Positions 1-7,071 of a DNA stretch of 64,000 nt are shown here, piece after piece (position 1 is the stretch's first letter; the number at the start of each line of letters is the position of its first letter). The DNA is from Pseudeuparius sepicola. Lineage: Eukaryota > Arthropoda > Insecta > Coleoptera > Anthribidae. The notes under the pieces were generated by a model, which was given only the letters and a program-made list of their open reading frames with translations, was not told the origin of the DNA and ran no database searches. The translations under genes were made by a program, and so were the position numbers. The stretch spans positions 40,145,787 through 40,209,786 of the forward strand of contig OY987298.1 in NCBI GenBank assembly GCA_963920635.1, written 5' to 3'.

Positions 1-27
1 GGGGGCTTGACCAGTTTTCAAACGTTC

Positions 28-453
28 TTATAAGACTCTCGTAATTATGCTCCATCGCTCATTCAGTAATACTCTTACTATTTCAATAAATAATTTTGCT
101 ACTAGCAATGAAGAACATATAGTAATGTAGTAAATTAGTGGCACGAAAGAGAGGTCTTTTATATGTTGTTCTTGACTGAGGTCTCTGGGTGTGGCCATTG
201 TGTGCGTGGAGGAAGGTGGGACCTCCCTCCACACACTTTCAGCAATCGTATGATTTTGGAATACTGCTCGAAGTTTAAACTGAGTAGCATTTTTAGGCAG
301 TCTTGCTACCGAAATTTTTTCAACTACCGTTTTAAATGGGAAACATCTTTTATTCTGTTCGCAAATAGATACCTTAGCATCTTCAGGGTTGTAAATATAG
401 AACACATTATTTATTAATGAGAACAAAATAATGTGACCCAAACTCAGCAACAT
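28..453 (-). CDS. Small putative membrane protein of the virus-like block
   Basis: This 141-residue frame starts at an ATG and is the most downstream gene of the leftward virus-like cluster. Residues 1-20 are strongly hydrophobic and could be a signal peptide or membrane anchor. A second hydrophobic segment lies at about residues 102-122 and is followed by a basic tail. Between them are two cysteines (31 and 37) and two N-glycosylation sequons (NAT at 55, NHT at 67), which fits a short single-pass or two-pass membrane protein with a lumenal or external loop. A TATA-like sequence lies about 38 bases upstream. I do not recognise the family. Its place next to a capsid gene suggests a virion or envelope-associated protein, but that is inference. 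Confidence 0.55.
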   Translation of the reverse strand: MLLSLGHIILFSLINNVFYIYNPEDAKVSICEQNKRCFPFKTVVEKISVARLPKNATQFKLRAVFQNHTIAESVWREVPPSSTHTMATPRDLSQEQHIKDLSFVPLIYYITICSSLLVAKLFIEIVRVLLNERWSIITRVL

Positions 454-487
454 CTTGATTATAACTGAAATGTATCAGTAAATGTTC

Positions 488-499
488 TTTTATATATAC
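488..499 (-). promoter_or_regulatory. TATA box of the small membrane-protein gene
   Basis: On the minus strand this reads TATATATAAAAG, about 38 bases before the ATG at 453. It lies in the short gap between the capsid stop (504) and this gene. It matches the placement of TATA boxes before the other genes of the block. Confidence 0.5.
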
Positions 500-503
500 G
501 GAT

Positions 504-1739
504 CTACATTAAATCTCGTACAGTTTCACTTAAAGGTAAATACTCCATGGTACAGTCATGCACAATTATGCAGTAGGCTCGAGTTCTATCAGGAAATCCA
601 TCACTATTTTCTATGTCCAACTTAACATCAACTGTGTTTATTTTTATAGATTCATTCCGGCGAGAACAGTCAATTACAAACAGGGTTGCATTATTTTTGT
701 AATCTGCATAGCTAAGTAGCGGGCGACTCTCCATTGCATTCATGTAACTCGGATAAAATTCCACATAGTTGTGATAGGCCTCCAAAAAGTCGTTAGCAGC
801 AAAATTCAATCTCTGACGTTCGAATGGAAAATATTCACCGTTTACAATTAATCTTACATCAGTCGCATCTATGTGATCAAATGACGTGGGATTTTTTTTA
901 GAATTATCATTGCGATCAGTCTGAAATCCAACTATGACGTACCGAGGAGTTGACGCGGCTGCTGACGATTTTACGGCCCATATTTCTCTTTGGGAGTTTA
1001 CAGTAAGATTTGGCAATTCATGTAGCTCCCATTTGCGGAACGCCATTATAATTGGACGATCAATTTTTATAGATTTAAGCAGATCCAATCTAATGATATC
1101 ATTCGGCTGAATATGTTTAACCTTTAATTCAATGTTGGAAATTGTTCTTTCTGCAGTTATGGCAGGATCTGGTCTTGCAGCGTCTTGGGTTAGTAATAAG
1201 GCATTGTTATCATTTCGAGCTCGTATTAGTCTCACTGTTTGTTTACCACAAATTGCCATCTGATAATCGTTGAATATTCCAAACAGATGTTTTAGCGGTA
1301 TTCTTACATTGAATGTTCCATCATTGTTAACAGCAAACGATTTATTAACCCCAACCCAGCTTGCTGTTGACATGCATTTTTCGTCATTAGCAGTATAGCA
1401 AAGATACGATCTGATCGTACTCACAATTCCGGGGTTTCTCACTACTTCTACTTCCTTGCCATTTAGTTCATAAGAAATTGAATCGAATAGAAATGCGGCA
1501 CCGTTGTTGGCTAGTTTGCATTGTCCAGCACCGGTTTTCTTAGCCACTGTACCTTTGACAAAAATCGACGCATCGTACATCAACAACCATGCATCACCCT
1601 GATTAATGGTTATTTCCACAGTATCATTATTCCTAAATGACTTTACAAATGGGTAATAGGTGCGCTTCTCTAAACGTTGAATAGATTCATCATAGGTTGG
1701 GGTGCGATGCACATTAAACACTTGAGGTGTTAGGGACAT
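504..1739 (-). CDS. Major capsid-like protein (double jelly-roll type) of an adintovirus/Maverick-like element
   Basis: The frame is open for 411 codons from the first ATG at 1739; the same frame also has a TTG two codons earlier at 1745, which is not needed. The protein is rich in beta-prone segments with few long helices, as expected for a jelly-roll capsid. It has no signal peptide or membrane segment. The assignment rests on length, composition and neighbours: a penton-sized protein, a PLA2 protein and an adenain-like protease all lie on the same strand. Known families with this gene set (adintoviruses, Maverick/Polinton elements) carry a double jelly-roll capsid gene in this position. 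There is no stop or frameshift, so the copy is young or selected. The leader contains a 57-bp tandem duplication and an overlapping small ORF. Confidence 0.7.
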   Translation of the reverse strand: MSLTPQVFNVHRTPTYDESIQRLEKRTYYPFVKSFRNNDTVEITINQGDAWLLMYDASIFVKGTVAKKTGAGQCKLANNGAAFLFDSISYELNGKEVEVVRNPGIVSTIRSYLCYTANDEKCMSTASWVGVNKSFAVNNDGTFNVRIPLKHLFGIFNDYQMAICGKQTVRLIRARNDNNALLLTQDAARPDPAITAERTISNIELKVKHIQPNDIIRLDLLKSIKIDRPIIMAFRKWELHELPNLTVNSQREIWAVKSSAAASTPRYVIVGFQTDRNDNSKKNPTSFDHIDATDVRLIVNGEYFPFERQRLNFAANDFLEAYHNYVEFYPSYMNAMESRPLLSYADYKNNATLFVIDCSRRNESIKINTVDVKLDIENSDGFPDRTRAYCIIVHDCTMEYLPLSETVRDLM

Positions 1740-1935
1740 AGCCAAGTGCTTTCAAAAATTCTTGATTTTCCAACGAGAGACGATCTGCACTCTTCGGTGA
1801 AATATCTTTTAAAAATTGTTGATTTTCCAACGAGAGACGATCTGCACTCTTCGGTGAAATATTTGTTAGTGAATTGTTGGAGCATTGTGATTGCCTTTTA
1901 TACGGTTGATATCTGTCATCAAAAACCAAAACCAT
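1714..1935 (-). CDS. Short ORF with an in-frame 19-residue tandem repeat, overlapping the capsid start
   Basis: This 73-codon frame begins at an ATG at 1935, just after the penton stop, and ends 26 bases inside the capsid gene. It contains two copies of a 19-residue unit whose core is SADRLSLENQ followed by EFLK or QFLK. Because the duplicated unit is 57 bp, the reading frame is kept. A TATA-like sequence lies inside the ORF, so the duplicated part could instead be capsid leader. I do not know the function. The repeat-keeping frame favours a real small protein, but the evidence is thin. Confidence 0.35.
   Translation of the reverse strand: MVLVFDDRYQPYKRQSQCSNNSLTNISPKSADRLSLENQQFLKDISPKSADRLSLENQEFLKALGYVPNTSSV
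1751..1864. repeat. 57-bp tandem duplication upstream of the capsid gene
   Basis: Two adjacent copies (1751-1807 and 1808-1864) differ at only a few positions near the left end of the unit. They lie in the capsid leader and inside the short ORF that overlaps it. The length is a multiple of three. Confidence 0.9.
1896..1904 (-). promoter_or_regulatory. Candidate TATA box of the capsid gene
   Basis: The minus strand reads CGTATAAAAGG about 157 bases before the capsid ATG. The leader is longer than those of the other genes because it contains the 57-bp duplication and at least one out-of-frame ATG (1885). The same bases also encode PYKR in the short overlapping ORF, so this call is less certain. 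Confidence 0.4.
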
Positions 1936-1948
1936 TTTCACAAAAATT

Positions 1949-2659
1949 TCATACACGCTTCAACTCCAACCGTACAATTATTTCCTCACCTCTAAAATTT
2001 ACAGGTTGAGAGTTATGATCGAGAATATTTACAGTCAAATTATTAATCTCACGCTTTGCAACTGGCATGTACACCAGATTTTTCGGAGACTCGTCTATAG
2101 CGTAACCAGGATCGCTGCTAACTGCAAACTCGTAAATCGTATGAGTTGGTTGATTTTTATAGTATGCTCCAGATGTTACGTTACAATCTATATGTATAGT
2201 TCTGACCTTCACGATATTTACAGATATATCAGAAGTATGTAATTGTCCAGACTCTAATAGACTAGGAGAAAATCCTAACACATGAGCAATAGAGTCTGTT
2301 GGTAGAAAATCTACTGTATATTTATCACTGTAAATTTCACACTTTAAAGTACTGTTATTGGCTTTTATTGAAATTGGATTTTTCTGATCAGACTCCTCCT
2401 TTCTTAAAGCGCCAACTATGTACTTTTCTAGGGCCTCAATTTCGTACGAGCCTGTGGGGATTACTAAACATTTGCGATACCCATCAACATTTATATAATA
2501 AAATTTGTTGACACCAACATCTATATTGGGTATACTGTTATATGTGTGAAATCCTAGCAGGGCCAAACCATACTCAAAATCTGATTCTAAATGTATAGGA
2601 ATATTAAAGTCAATAGACAGTGTGGAAGTAAATCCGTGTAGTGTGAACAACAGCGACAT
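1949..2659 (-). CDS. Penton-like (single jelly-roll) capsid protein
   Basis: The frame has 236 codons with an ATG at 2659. It has no signal peptide, no membrane segment and many short beta-prone stretches. It lies between the protease and the major-capsid-like gene. Single jelly-roll penton proteins of about this size lie beside the major capsid gene in adintoviruses and Maverick/Polinton elements. A conserved-looking stretch, SIAHVLGFSPSLL, lies near the middle. A TATA box lies 23-37 bases upstream, so it probably has its own transcript. The frame is intact. The call is from size, composition and neighbours; a structure prediction could confirm a single jelly roll. Confidence 0.65.
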   Translation of the reverse strand: MSLLFTLHGFTSTLSIDFNIPIHLESDFEYGLALLGFHTYNSIPNIDVGVNKFYYINVDGYRKCLVIPTGSYEIEALEKYIVGALRKEESDQKNPISIKANNSTLKCEIYSDKYTVDFLPTDSIAHVLGFSPSLLESGQLHTSDISVNIVKVRTIHIDCNVTSGAYYKNQPTHTIYEFAVSSDPGYAIDESPKNLVYMPVAKREINNLTVNILDHNSQPVNFRGEEIIVRLELKRV

Positions 2660-2681
2660 AATTGATGAATTCTCTCCTCAA

Positions 2682-2696
2682 CTACCCCTTTTATAG
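2682..2696 (-). promoter_or_regulatory. TATA box of the penton-like gene
   Basis: The minus strand reads CTATAAAAGGGGTAG, ending 23 bases before the ATG at 2659. TATA followed by a G/A-rich run also precedes the PLA2 and OB-like genes. Confidence 0.65.
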
Positions 2697-2793
2697 AAAA
2701 ACTTGAAAACTGTTATTGTTATTGTCTAATTGGTATTCAGAATATTTTCGGCGACTTTTGGGAACAAATTAAACACACTTCATATTTTGAAAT

Positions 2794-2799
2794 TTTATT
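2794..2799 (-). terminator. AATAAA polyadenylation signal after the protease
   Basis: AATAAA on the minus strand overlaps the TAA stop of the protease frame. It would end a transcript covering the PLA2 and protease genes. Confidence 0.45.
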
Positions 2800-3149
2800 T
2801 AGTTTCTTAGGAAGCTTAGACACAAATGACCACAGTTCATCTCGTTATAGTTTTGATAAGAATTGTTGTTATATTCAACTTCAACCTCATTTCCCAAATA
2901 TCTGATGAGTTCTTTTGGCGGTTTCAGGTTGCCAAAGCTGTTGAAATACTCGCATTTTCTTCCTCTCTTGCGATATGCCACCCAATGAGACCCGGAGTTC
3001 CTCTGCACATCCAAATTTAAAATGGCCGACTCATTTTTTCTCGGTTTTTTAGGTAGTGTATCTCTCATATACACACCTCTAAAGTAAGGAATTCCATCGG
3101 CATATTTAAGTAAATCTAGGTTGGATAATGGTCTGTTGGGCGGCTTCAA
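2799..3149 (-). CDS. Adenain-like cysteine protease, probably made as a -1 frameshift fusion to the PLA2 protein
   Basis: About 116 codons read in the -1 frame relative to the upstream PLA2 gene. The motif GSHWVAY supplies the candidate catalytic His, and NCGHLCLSFL near the C-terminus supplies the Cys. These are the hallmarks of the adenovirus-protease fold that matures capsids in adintoviruses and Mavericks. The acidic residue usually found between them is Asn here (YFNSFG). There is no ATG at the start: the frame opens on TTG at 3149, and the first ATG would remove the conserved-looking N-terminal third. No TATA box precedes it, unlike its neighbours. The protein stops 11 residues after the Cys, which is short. 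Expression by frameshifting at 3152-3158 is the simplest reading; a homopolymer indel is the alternative. Confidence 0.7.
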   Translation of the reverse strand: MKPPNRPLSNLDLLKYADGIPYFRGVYMRDTLPKKPRKNESAILNLDVQRNSGSHWVAYRKRGRKCEYFNSFGNLKPPKELIRYLGNEVEVEYNNNSYQNYNEMNCGHLCLSFLRN

Positions 3150-3913
3150 TAGTTTTTTTTCTTTAAAAAAAGACCGAACCCACGTTTATTTTTCCGCAAA
3201 TAGAGTCCAGAACCGACGATCTTCATAGATTGCTTTCCATTCTCCATCAGCTTTTTTGTATTATTTACGTCAATTATTGTTTTGGCTATACTGCTAGCCC
3301 CTCCGGCTATAGAACCAAGGGCCCCTAAAGCAGCCAGTATAGGCAGAAGCGGGAGAAAACCTCCTTTCTTTTCTTCAAAGGGAATAATTCTAGGTATTCT
3401 TAGTTTACTTTTTCCACCCGCTTTTTTTATGTGCACGCGTGCTGCTCTCACGGCTGCTAACGATGATTTTTTCAATTTTTTTAGATCATTCAACTCATTG
3501 TTAGTAAAAGATTTCTTTAGGGCTTTTTCAACCTTCTTTACAATATCTCTTCTAAACGAAAATGGGCGTTTCATACCCATACCCAATTTCCTTTTAACTT
3601 TCATTGCACTCGTAACGAACCAGGCAGCTGTTTTCTCACCAAATTTGGCGTCTCTTGATTTGACTCTATCCCAAGCCCGATTTTCCAGTTCCCAATCTGC
3701 CTTGCGTCGTTCTTCTAATGATTTGTTTTTACTGTATGCAACATCATGAATTAAGCAAGATTCATCCAACTTGTTTATGCCAGTATCACCCCTAGAAAGA
3801 CGTTTTTCTAATTTAGTACCAGGGCCACAATACTGGTATCCCGGAAAATGTAACTCGATCGGTAATTTGTCAATTAATGTGTTCAACACTCCACCCCCTT
3901 TAACAACCAGCAT
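3146..3913 (-). CDS. Phospholipase A2-domain minor capsid-like protein
   Basis: 255 codons from an ATG at 3913. Residues 24-33 contain a calcium-loop-like segment (PGYQYCGPGT) and residues 50-60 the catalytic HD box (DESCLIHDVAY), the signature of parvovirus VP1-type PLA2 domains, which some adintoviruses also carry. In those viruses the enzyme breaches endosomal membranes on entry. After a basic, helical middle (about 65-175) comes a hydrophobic glycine/alanine-rich segment at about 185-213, possibly membrane-active. The C-terminus is Lys-rich and encoded by an A-run that forms a slippery heptamer before the stop. A TATA box lies about 33 bases upstream. The frame is intact. Confidence 0.8.
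   Translation of the reverse strand: MLVVKGGGVLNTLIDKLPIELHFPGYQYCGPGTKLEKRLSRGDTGINKLDESCLIHDVAYSKNKSLEERRKADWELENRAWDRVKSRDAKFGEKTAAWFVTSAMKVKRKLGMGMKRPFSFRRDIVKKVEKALKKSFTNNELNDLKKLKKSSLAAVRAARVHIKKAGGKSKLRIPRIIPFEEKKGGFLPLLPILAALGALGSIAGGASSIAKTIIDVNNTKKLMENGKQSMKIVGSGLYLRKNKRGFGLFLKKKNY
3152..3158 (-). promoter_or_regulatory. Candidate -1 ribosomal frameshift site (A AAA AAC)
   Basis: The minus strand reads A AAA AAC in the frame of the PLA2 gene, two codons before its TGA (3146-3148). Slipping back one base leads directly into the protease frame (CTA TTG AAG). A AAA AAC is one of the strongest known eukaryotic -1 slippery heptamers. I saw no obvious pseudoknot just downstream by eye. 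Confidence 0.6.
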
Positions 3914-3945
3914 TGGATTGACACAGGTTTATTCAATCACACCCT

Positions 3946-3955
3946 CTTATATAGG
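3946..3955 (-). promoter_or_regulatory. TATA box of the PLA2 gene
   Basis: The minus strand reads CCTATATAAGAGGGTG, about 33 bases before the ATG at 3913. Confidence 0.65.
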
Positions 3956-3986
3956 GAAATAAAAAACACACAAACAAATAATATTT

Positions 3987-3992
3987 TTTATT
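3987..3992 (-). terminator. AATAAA polyadenylation signal after the OB-like gene
   Basis: AATAAA on the minus strand lies about 100 bases after the stop of the OB-like gene and about 40 bases before the PLA2 TATA box. Confidence 0.45.
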
Positions 3993-4091
3993 TTCACAAC
4001 TTTACATTTCTAAACTTTTTAGTTAGTTCATACATAATAATCAAGCGTCTCAGCTCTTCGAGTGCCTCCATATATCGCCGCAGTCTCTCGC

Positions 4092-4379
4092 TCATGCTTC
4101 AGAAAATATAATATTTGTAGTCTTGCCGACGGGCCCCAAGCTTGTTAAAAAATACCTTTTGTCACCATTCAATTCGTCAATTCGCTCTTGAGTTAATTGC
4201 TCCGTAAAACGCTGAGGCAGGATGGTCTTGAAGTCGGAAAATTCCACCACTACCTTTTCCCCAAACTTGGTATTTATTCTCTTAAAACACTGGATCTCAA
4301 ATTTTTTATTTACTTCCAAATCTCGAACATTCACCAGATTTTTCACCAGCAAATTGTTTAAACTATTTAAGAAGGACAT
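4092..4379 (-). CDS. Small protein, possibly OB-fold DNA-binding
   Basis: 95 codons from the ATG at 4379. The same frame is open further upstream from a TTG at 4511, but a TATA box lies between the two, so the shorter form is preferred. A basic/hydrophobic core at residues 25-58 (KKFEIQCFKRINTKFGEKVV followed by more strand-like residues) alternates like beta-strands, and resembles small OB-fold single-strand-binding proteins of these elements. That resemblance is an impression, not a demonstrated match. It is the first gene of the leftward cluster, and a polyadenylation signal follows at 3987. A replication role would fit, but the function is unproven. Confidence 0.5.
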   Translation of the reverse strand: MSFLNSLNNLLVKNLVNVRDLEVNKKFEIQCFKRINTKFGEKVVVEFSDFKTILPQRFTEQLTQERIDELNGDKRYFLTSLGPVGKTTNIIFSEA

Positions 4380-4424
4380 GTTGTAAATGATCTGCGTGTC
4401 TGATGAGATCTTAGTTGAACCTCT

Positions 4425-4433
4425 CCTATATAG
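4425..4433 (-). promoter_or_regulatory. TATA box of the OB-like gene
   Basis: The minus strand reads CTATATAGGAGAGG about 48 bases before the ATG at 4379, again TATA followed by a G/A-rich run. It supports the internal ATG as the true start. Confidence 0.6.
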
Positions 4434-4482
4434 CTGTTTCAATAGGAGTGGGGAGAGAGTGGGGAGACGGGCAAAACCTAGG

Positions 4483-4529
4483 AGAGTACCAGACCAGACA
4501 GGTTTCGACAAGTCTGGTCTGGTGCTCTC
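4483..4529. repeat. Hairpin with near-perfect 17-18-bp arms
   Basis: ACCAGACCAGAC at 4488-4499 pairs with GTCTGGTCTGGT at 4512-4523, and the pairing extends outward with one mismatch. The loop is about 12 bases. It lies about 55 bases upstream of the OB-gene TATA box. Confidence 0.85.
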
Positions 4530-4618
4530 TTAGTATCTCTACTAATAATAATTATTTAAATAAACATTATTCATGATTTATGAGTTTAATTTAGGGATTT
4601 CTTGCTTATATTTATGTC

Positions 4619-4677
4619 TGTTACAATCGACACCTACACGTTTTACAACTGACACCCGTTAGGTGTCGATTGTAACA
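4619..4677. repeat. Hairpin with perfect 18-bp arms
   Basis: TGTTACAATCGACACCTA at 4619-4636 is exactly reverse-complementary to 4660-4677, with a 23-base spacer. A smaller ACACC/GGTGT hairpin overlaps the spacer and right arm (4652-4666). It may mark the end or origin region of the virus-like element. Confidence 0.9.
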
Positions 4678-4680
4678 CTT

Positions 4681-6170
4681 GTCAAACGTAGCCTTTTCAT
4701 GTGGTAGAAAAAAAATCATATATATTTTCAAAACTTCAAACATTACACAGCATTCCTGAAAGCTGAATCATCCGTCTAAGACTTAACACTAGGGCTACAA
4801 AAAATCAAATCTAATTTCTGTTACAACCGTCACCGCTCTGCCCTAGCTCTAACCGTTTCGGCGCAAATGGCCTTCAAAGTCAGATCGAAAGTGAAAACTC
4901 GAAGTTCGGTTTTTTAGTTGTATCTCCGGATCGGCTGCGGCCCGCTCATCCAGCTACCCCTTAAAGTCGTATAGGTTTTCCGGATCAGCGCCCTAGGTAA
5001 TTAGGTACGTATTCAGATGAAAAAAATATGGTTGTAAAATGTTTGAAATCTACGAAAGCGTAGAAGGGCCACTTTTTCACGAAATTTACACACTGTAACT
5101 TTTAAGCACTTGTGCCTTTTGCTTACTGGCGAATGTGGCTGATCCGTATATCTGACAATCGTTTATGCGTAATAAGACAACGGCTCTATTCAAACGGTGT
5201 CACTAATATATTCGTTTTCGGTATCTGGCGATCTGGCTACCGTGGCCGCGCCGACGGCCGATCGTCAATCATCATTTTTGCCGTGGTGCTTGGGAGGCCG
5301 GGCCACTAGCAGCTGGTCACGGAATCTGAGACGGCGACAAGAGGATTGGCGATTGTTCCGATTTTCACCCGACAACCGCTAACCACGCTCAACAGAATGA
5401 CGTGGCTACGTTTAGCAGTCAATATAAAGACAGGAATTTTCCGCAACATGAGTATTTGTATAATGTTGAAATTCACTTAAATGCCTGTATAGTTATAAAA
5501 AATATAAGTGTGTTAGTTACATGATTCGTACGTAATGCTTTGTCATAGACAAAGATATTTTACTGGGAAAGCTTAATAGAAACTGTAAACTGTACTGGGA
5601 AACAATAAAACATGAAAATATGAACCTGGTAGAGTGCGGGGAATGGGGGTCAGTAAACGGTAGCGACGGAAAACGCTTCCGTACTAACAAATATGATAAA
5701 ACTGTTAGTAGAACATTCAATTGTGGAAAAACTTCAATCGAACTCATTAACTTATGTGAAAAGCGCAAACACCGCAAAAATAGTTTATTTACTAAAAAAA
5801 TCTATGCTTGCTAACCCGTAGAATATAATCTCACTGCCTGAAGAAAAACCTTCTTTCATTTTTATATCCTCGCTAAGCACATAATTTTGAAAACAACACA
5901 TAAAAATAATCCTAGGATTATTCCCTGTAACAACTATTAACAACAAACTAAAAACTCGTTTTTGCCGAAAAATGAACCAAAAACGCAAAATGAAACTGAT
6001 ACCAAAAATACACACAGAAATGATGCTGTTGTCACCGAGGTACTTTCGTAATTTCGCCGATATTATAATTTGTCCTTTCCGAGTCCCGAGTCATTTGTAA
6101 AAAAGTGGAACGCCGAACGCCTCCTATAAATATTCTTTGGGTGGGAAGTAGGTAATATACAGTAAAAAAA
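4681..6170. other. No gene seen; AT-rich DNA beside the virus-like block
   Basis: All reading frames are short and unconvincing. The part at 4,800-5,350 is more GC-rich. I could not place the right boundary of the viral insertion. No terminal repeat partner is visible because the left side of the element is outside the window. Confidence 0.4.
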
Positions 6171-6304
6171 CGGTGTAAATCCTCTTCGTGTAAGTGGTGA
6201 AATAAATTTGGTGAAAATTTTACACGACAATTGGTGGATTCCAAATATCTTAACCAAACCTCATTTGGTAAAATTTACACTACAACAAAAATACGTTAAT
6301 TTTA

Positions 6305-6433
6305 ACACCTAGGGGTGTAATTTTTTTATATTTCTAACACGGATTCGTGTTTGTTTACACCACGCGGTGTTCCTTTACACCATTCGGTGTCCCTTAGCAC
6401 TAAGCTGTGTCAAGTATTAACACAAATTCGTGT
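6305..6433. repeat. Array of 14-bp palindromes at 20-bp spacing
   Basis: Short hairpins of the form ACACS-N4-SGTGT occur at 6305, 6337, 6357, 6377, 6397 (degenerate) and 6420. Four successive units are exactly 20 bp apart. The loop bases vary while the arms are conserved. Related ACC/GGT half-palindromes lie just to the left (6190-6275). Confidence 0.85.
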
Positions 6434-6440
6434 TAGGTAG

Positions 6441-7071
6441 ATGAGAGAGGGAAGGAATTTCACCAGTTATGGTTGTAAAATCTTAGGCAATCGAAGCCAT
6501 GGCATCAGTTGTTTGGCGAACGTGTTGCGCGACGGAGCTTATCAGTTTGTGTGACGTGTGACCCAACCGCGTGGCGCGTAAAATATAGTTATAAAAGTGA
6601 TTCTACCGACCGCTAGTGCAAAAATAGTGTTGTTATGTAAAGTAAAATTTCATAGTGAGTCAGATAGATTAAAACGACAGGCGAATATGCAGATGTGACG
6701 ACGAAAGGTACTGCGTGATAGCCGAGGTAATAGCCCCTAACCATATACTCATCGACTGTGTTGATATGAGTTTGTTCTCACCGAAATCAGAAACCAGTCG
6801 CGAATCTGATTGACGGATTTTAAATTATCTGACTGTTCTGATTGTTTTGAGTCCTGCTGATTGGCTCCGACATAGTTAGGACCTGCTTGTGCTTGTGAGA
6901 ACAGGCCTATCTAACTAAATCGCTGTGTCGCAACGTTTGAAGTTTCTTTTTGTCTCACACGGACAATTCTGTAAGGCAACAGTTACTTAAGTACATTGTA
7001 TGAGAATTTGTACGAAAAAGTTTGGTCGCATCAAAATGTACGAAACATAAAGCATTTCTTGTGTTTGTGGT
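6441..7071. other. No gene seen between palindrome array and foldback element
   Basis: Moderately complex sequence with no open frame of note. 6,500-6,720 has initiator-like TCAGTT motifs and a possible splice donor (AAAG/GTACTG near 6,708), so a 5' non-coding exon cannot be excluded. I have no support beyond those motifs. Confidence 0.25.

Noticed and set aside
504..1745. Capsid start at 1745
   Set aside because: That codon is TTG; an ATG follows two codons later at 1739.
4092..4511. Longer 139-codon version of the OB-like protein
   Set aside because: It would start at TTG, upstream of the TATA box at 4425-4433; the ATG at 4379 fits better.
6305..6433. Regular short repeats as a possible CRISPR array
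   Set aside because: Units are 14-bp palindromes with 4-bp loops and 6-bp gaps, not repeats with 30-40-bp spacers, and the window is eukaryotic.
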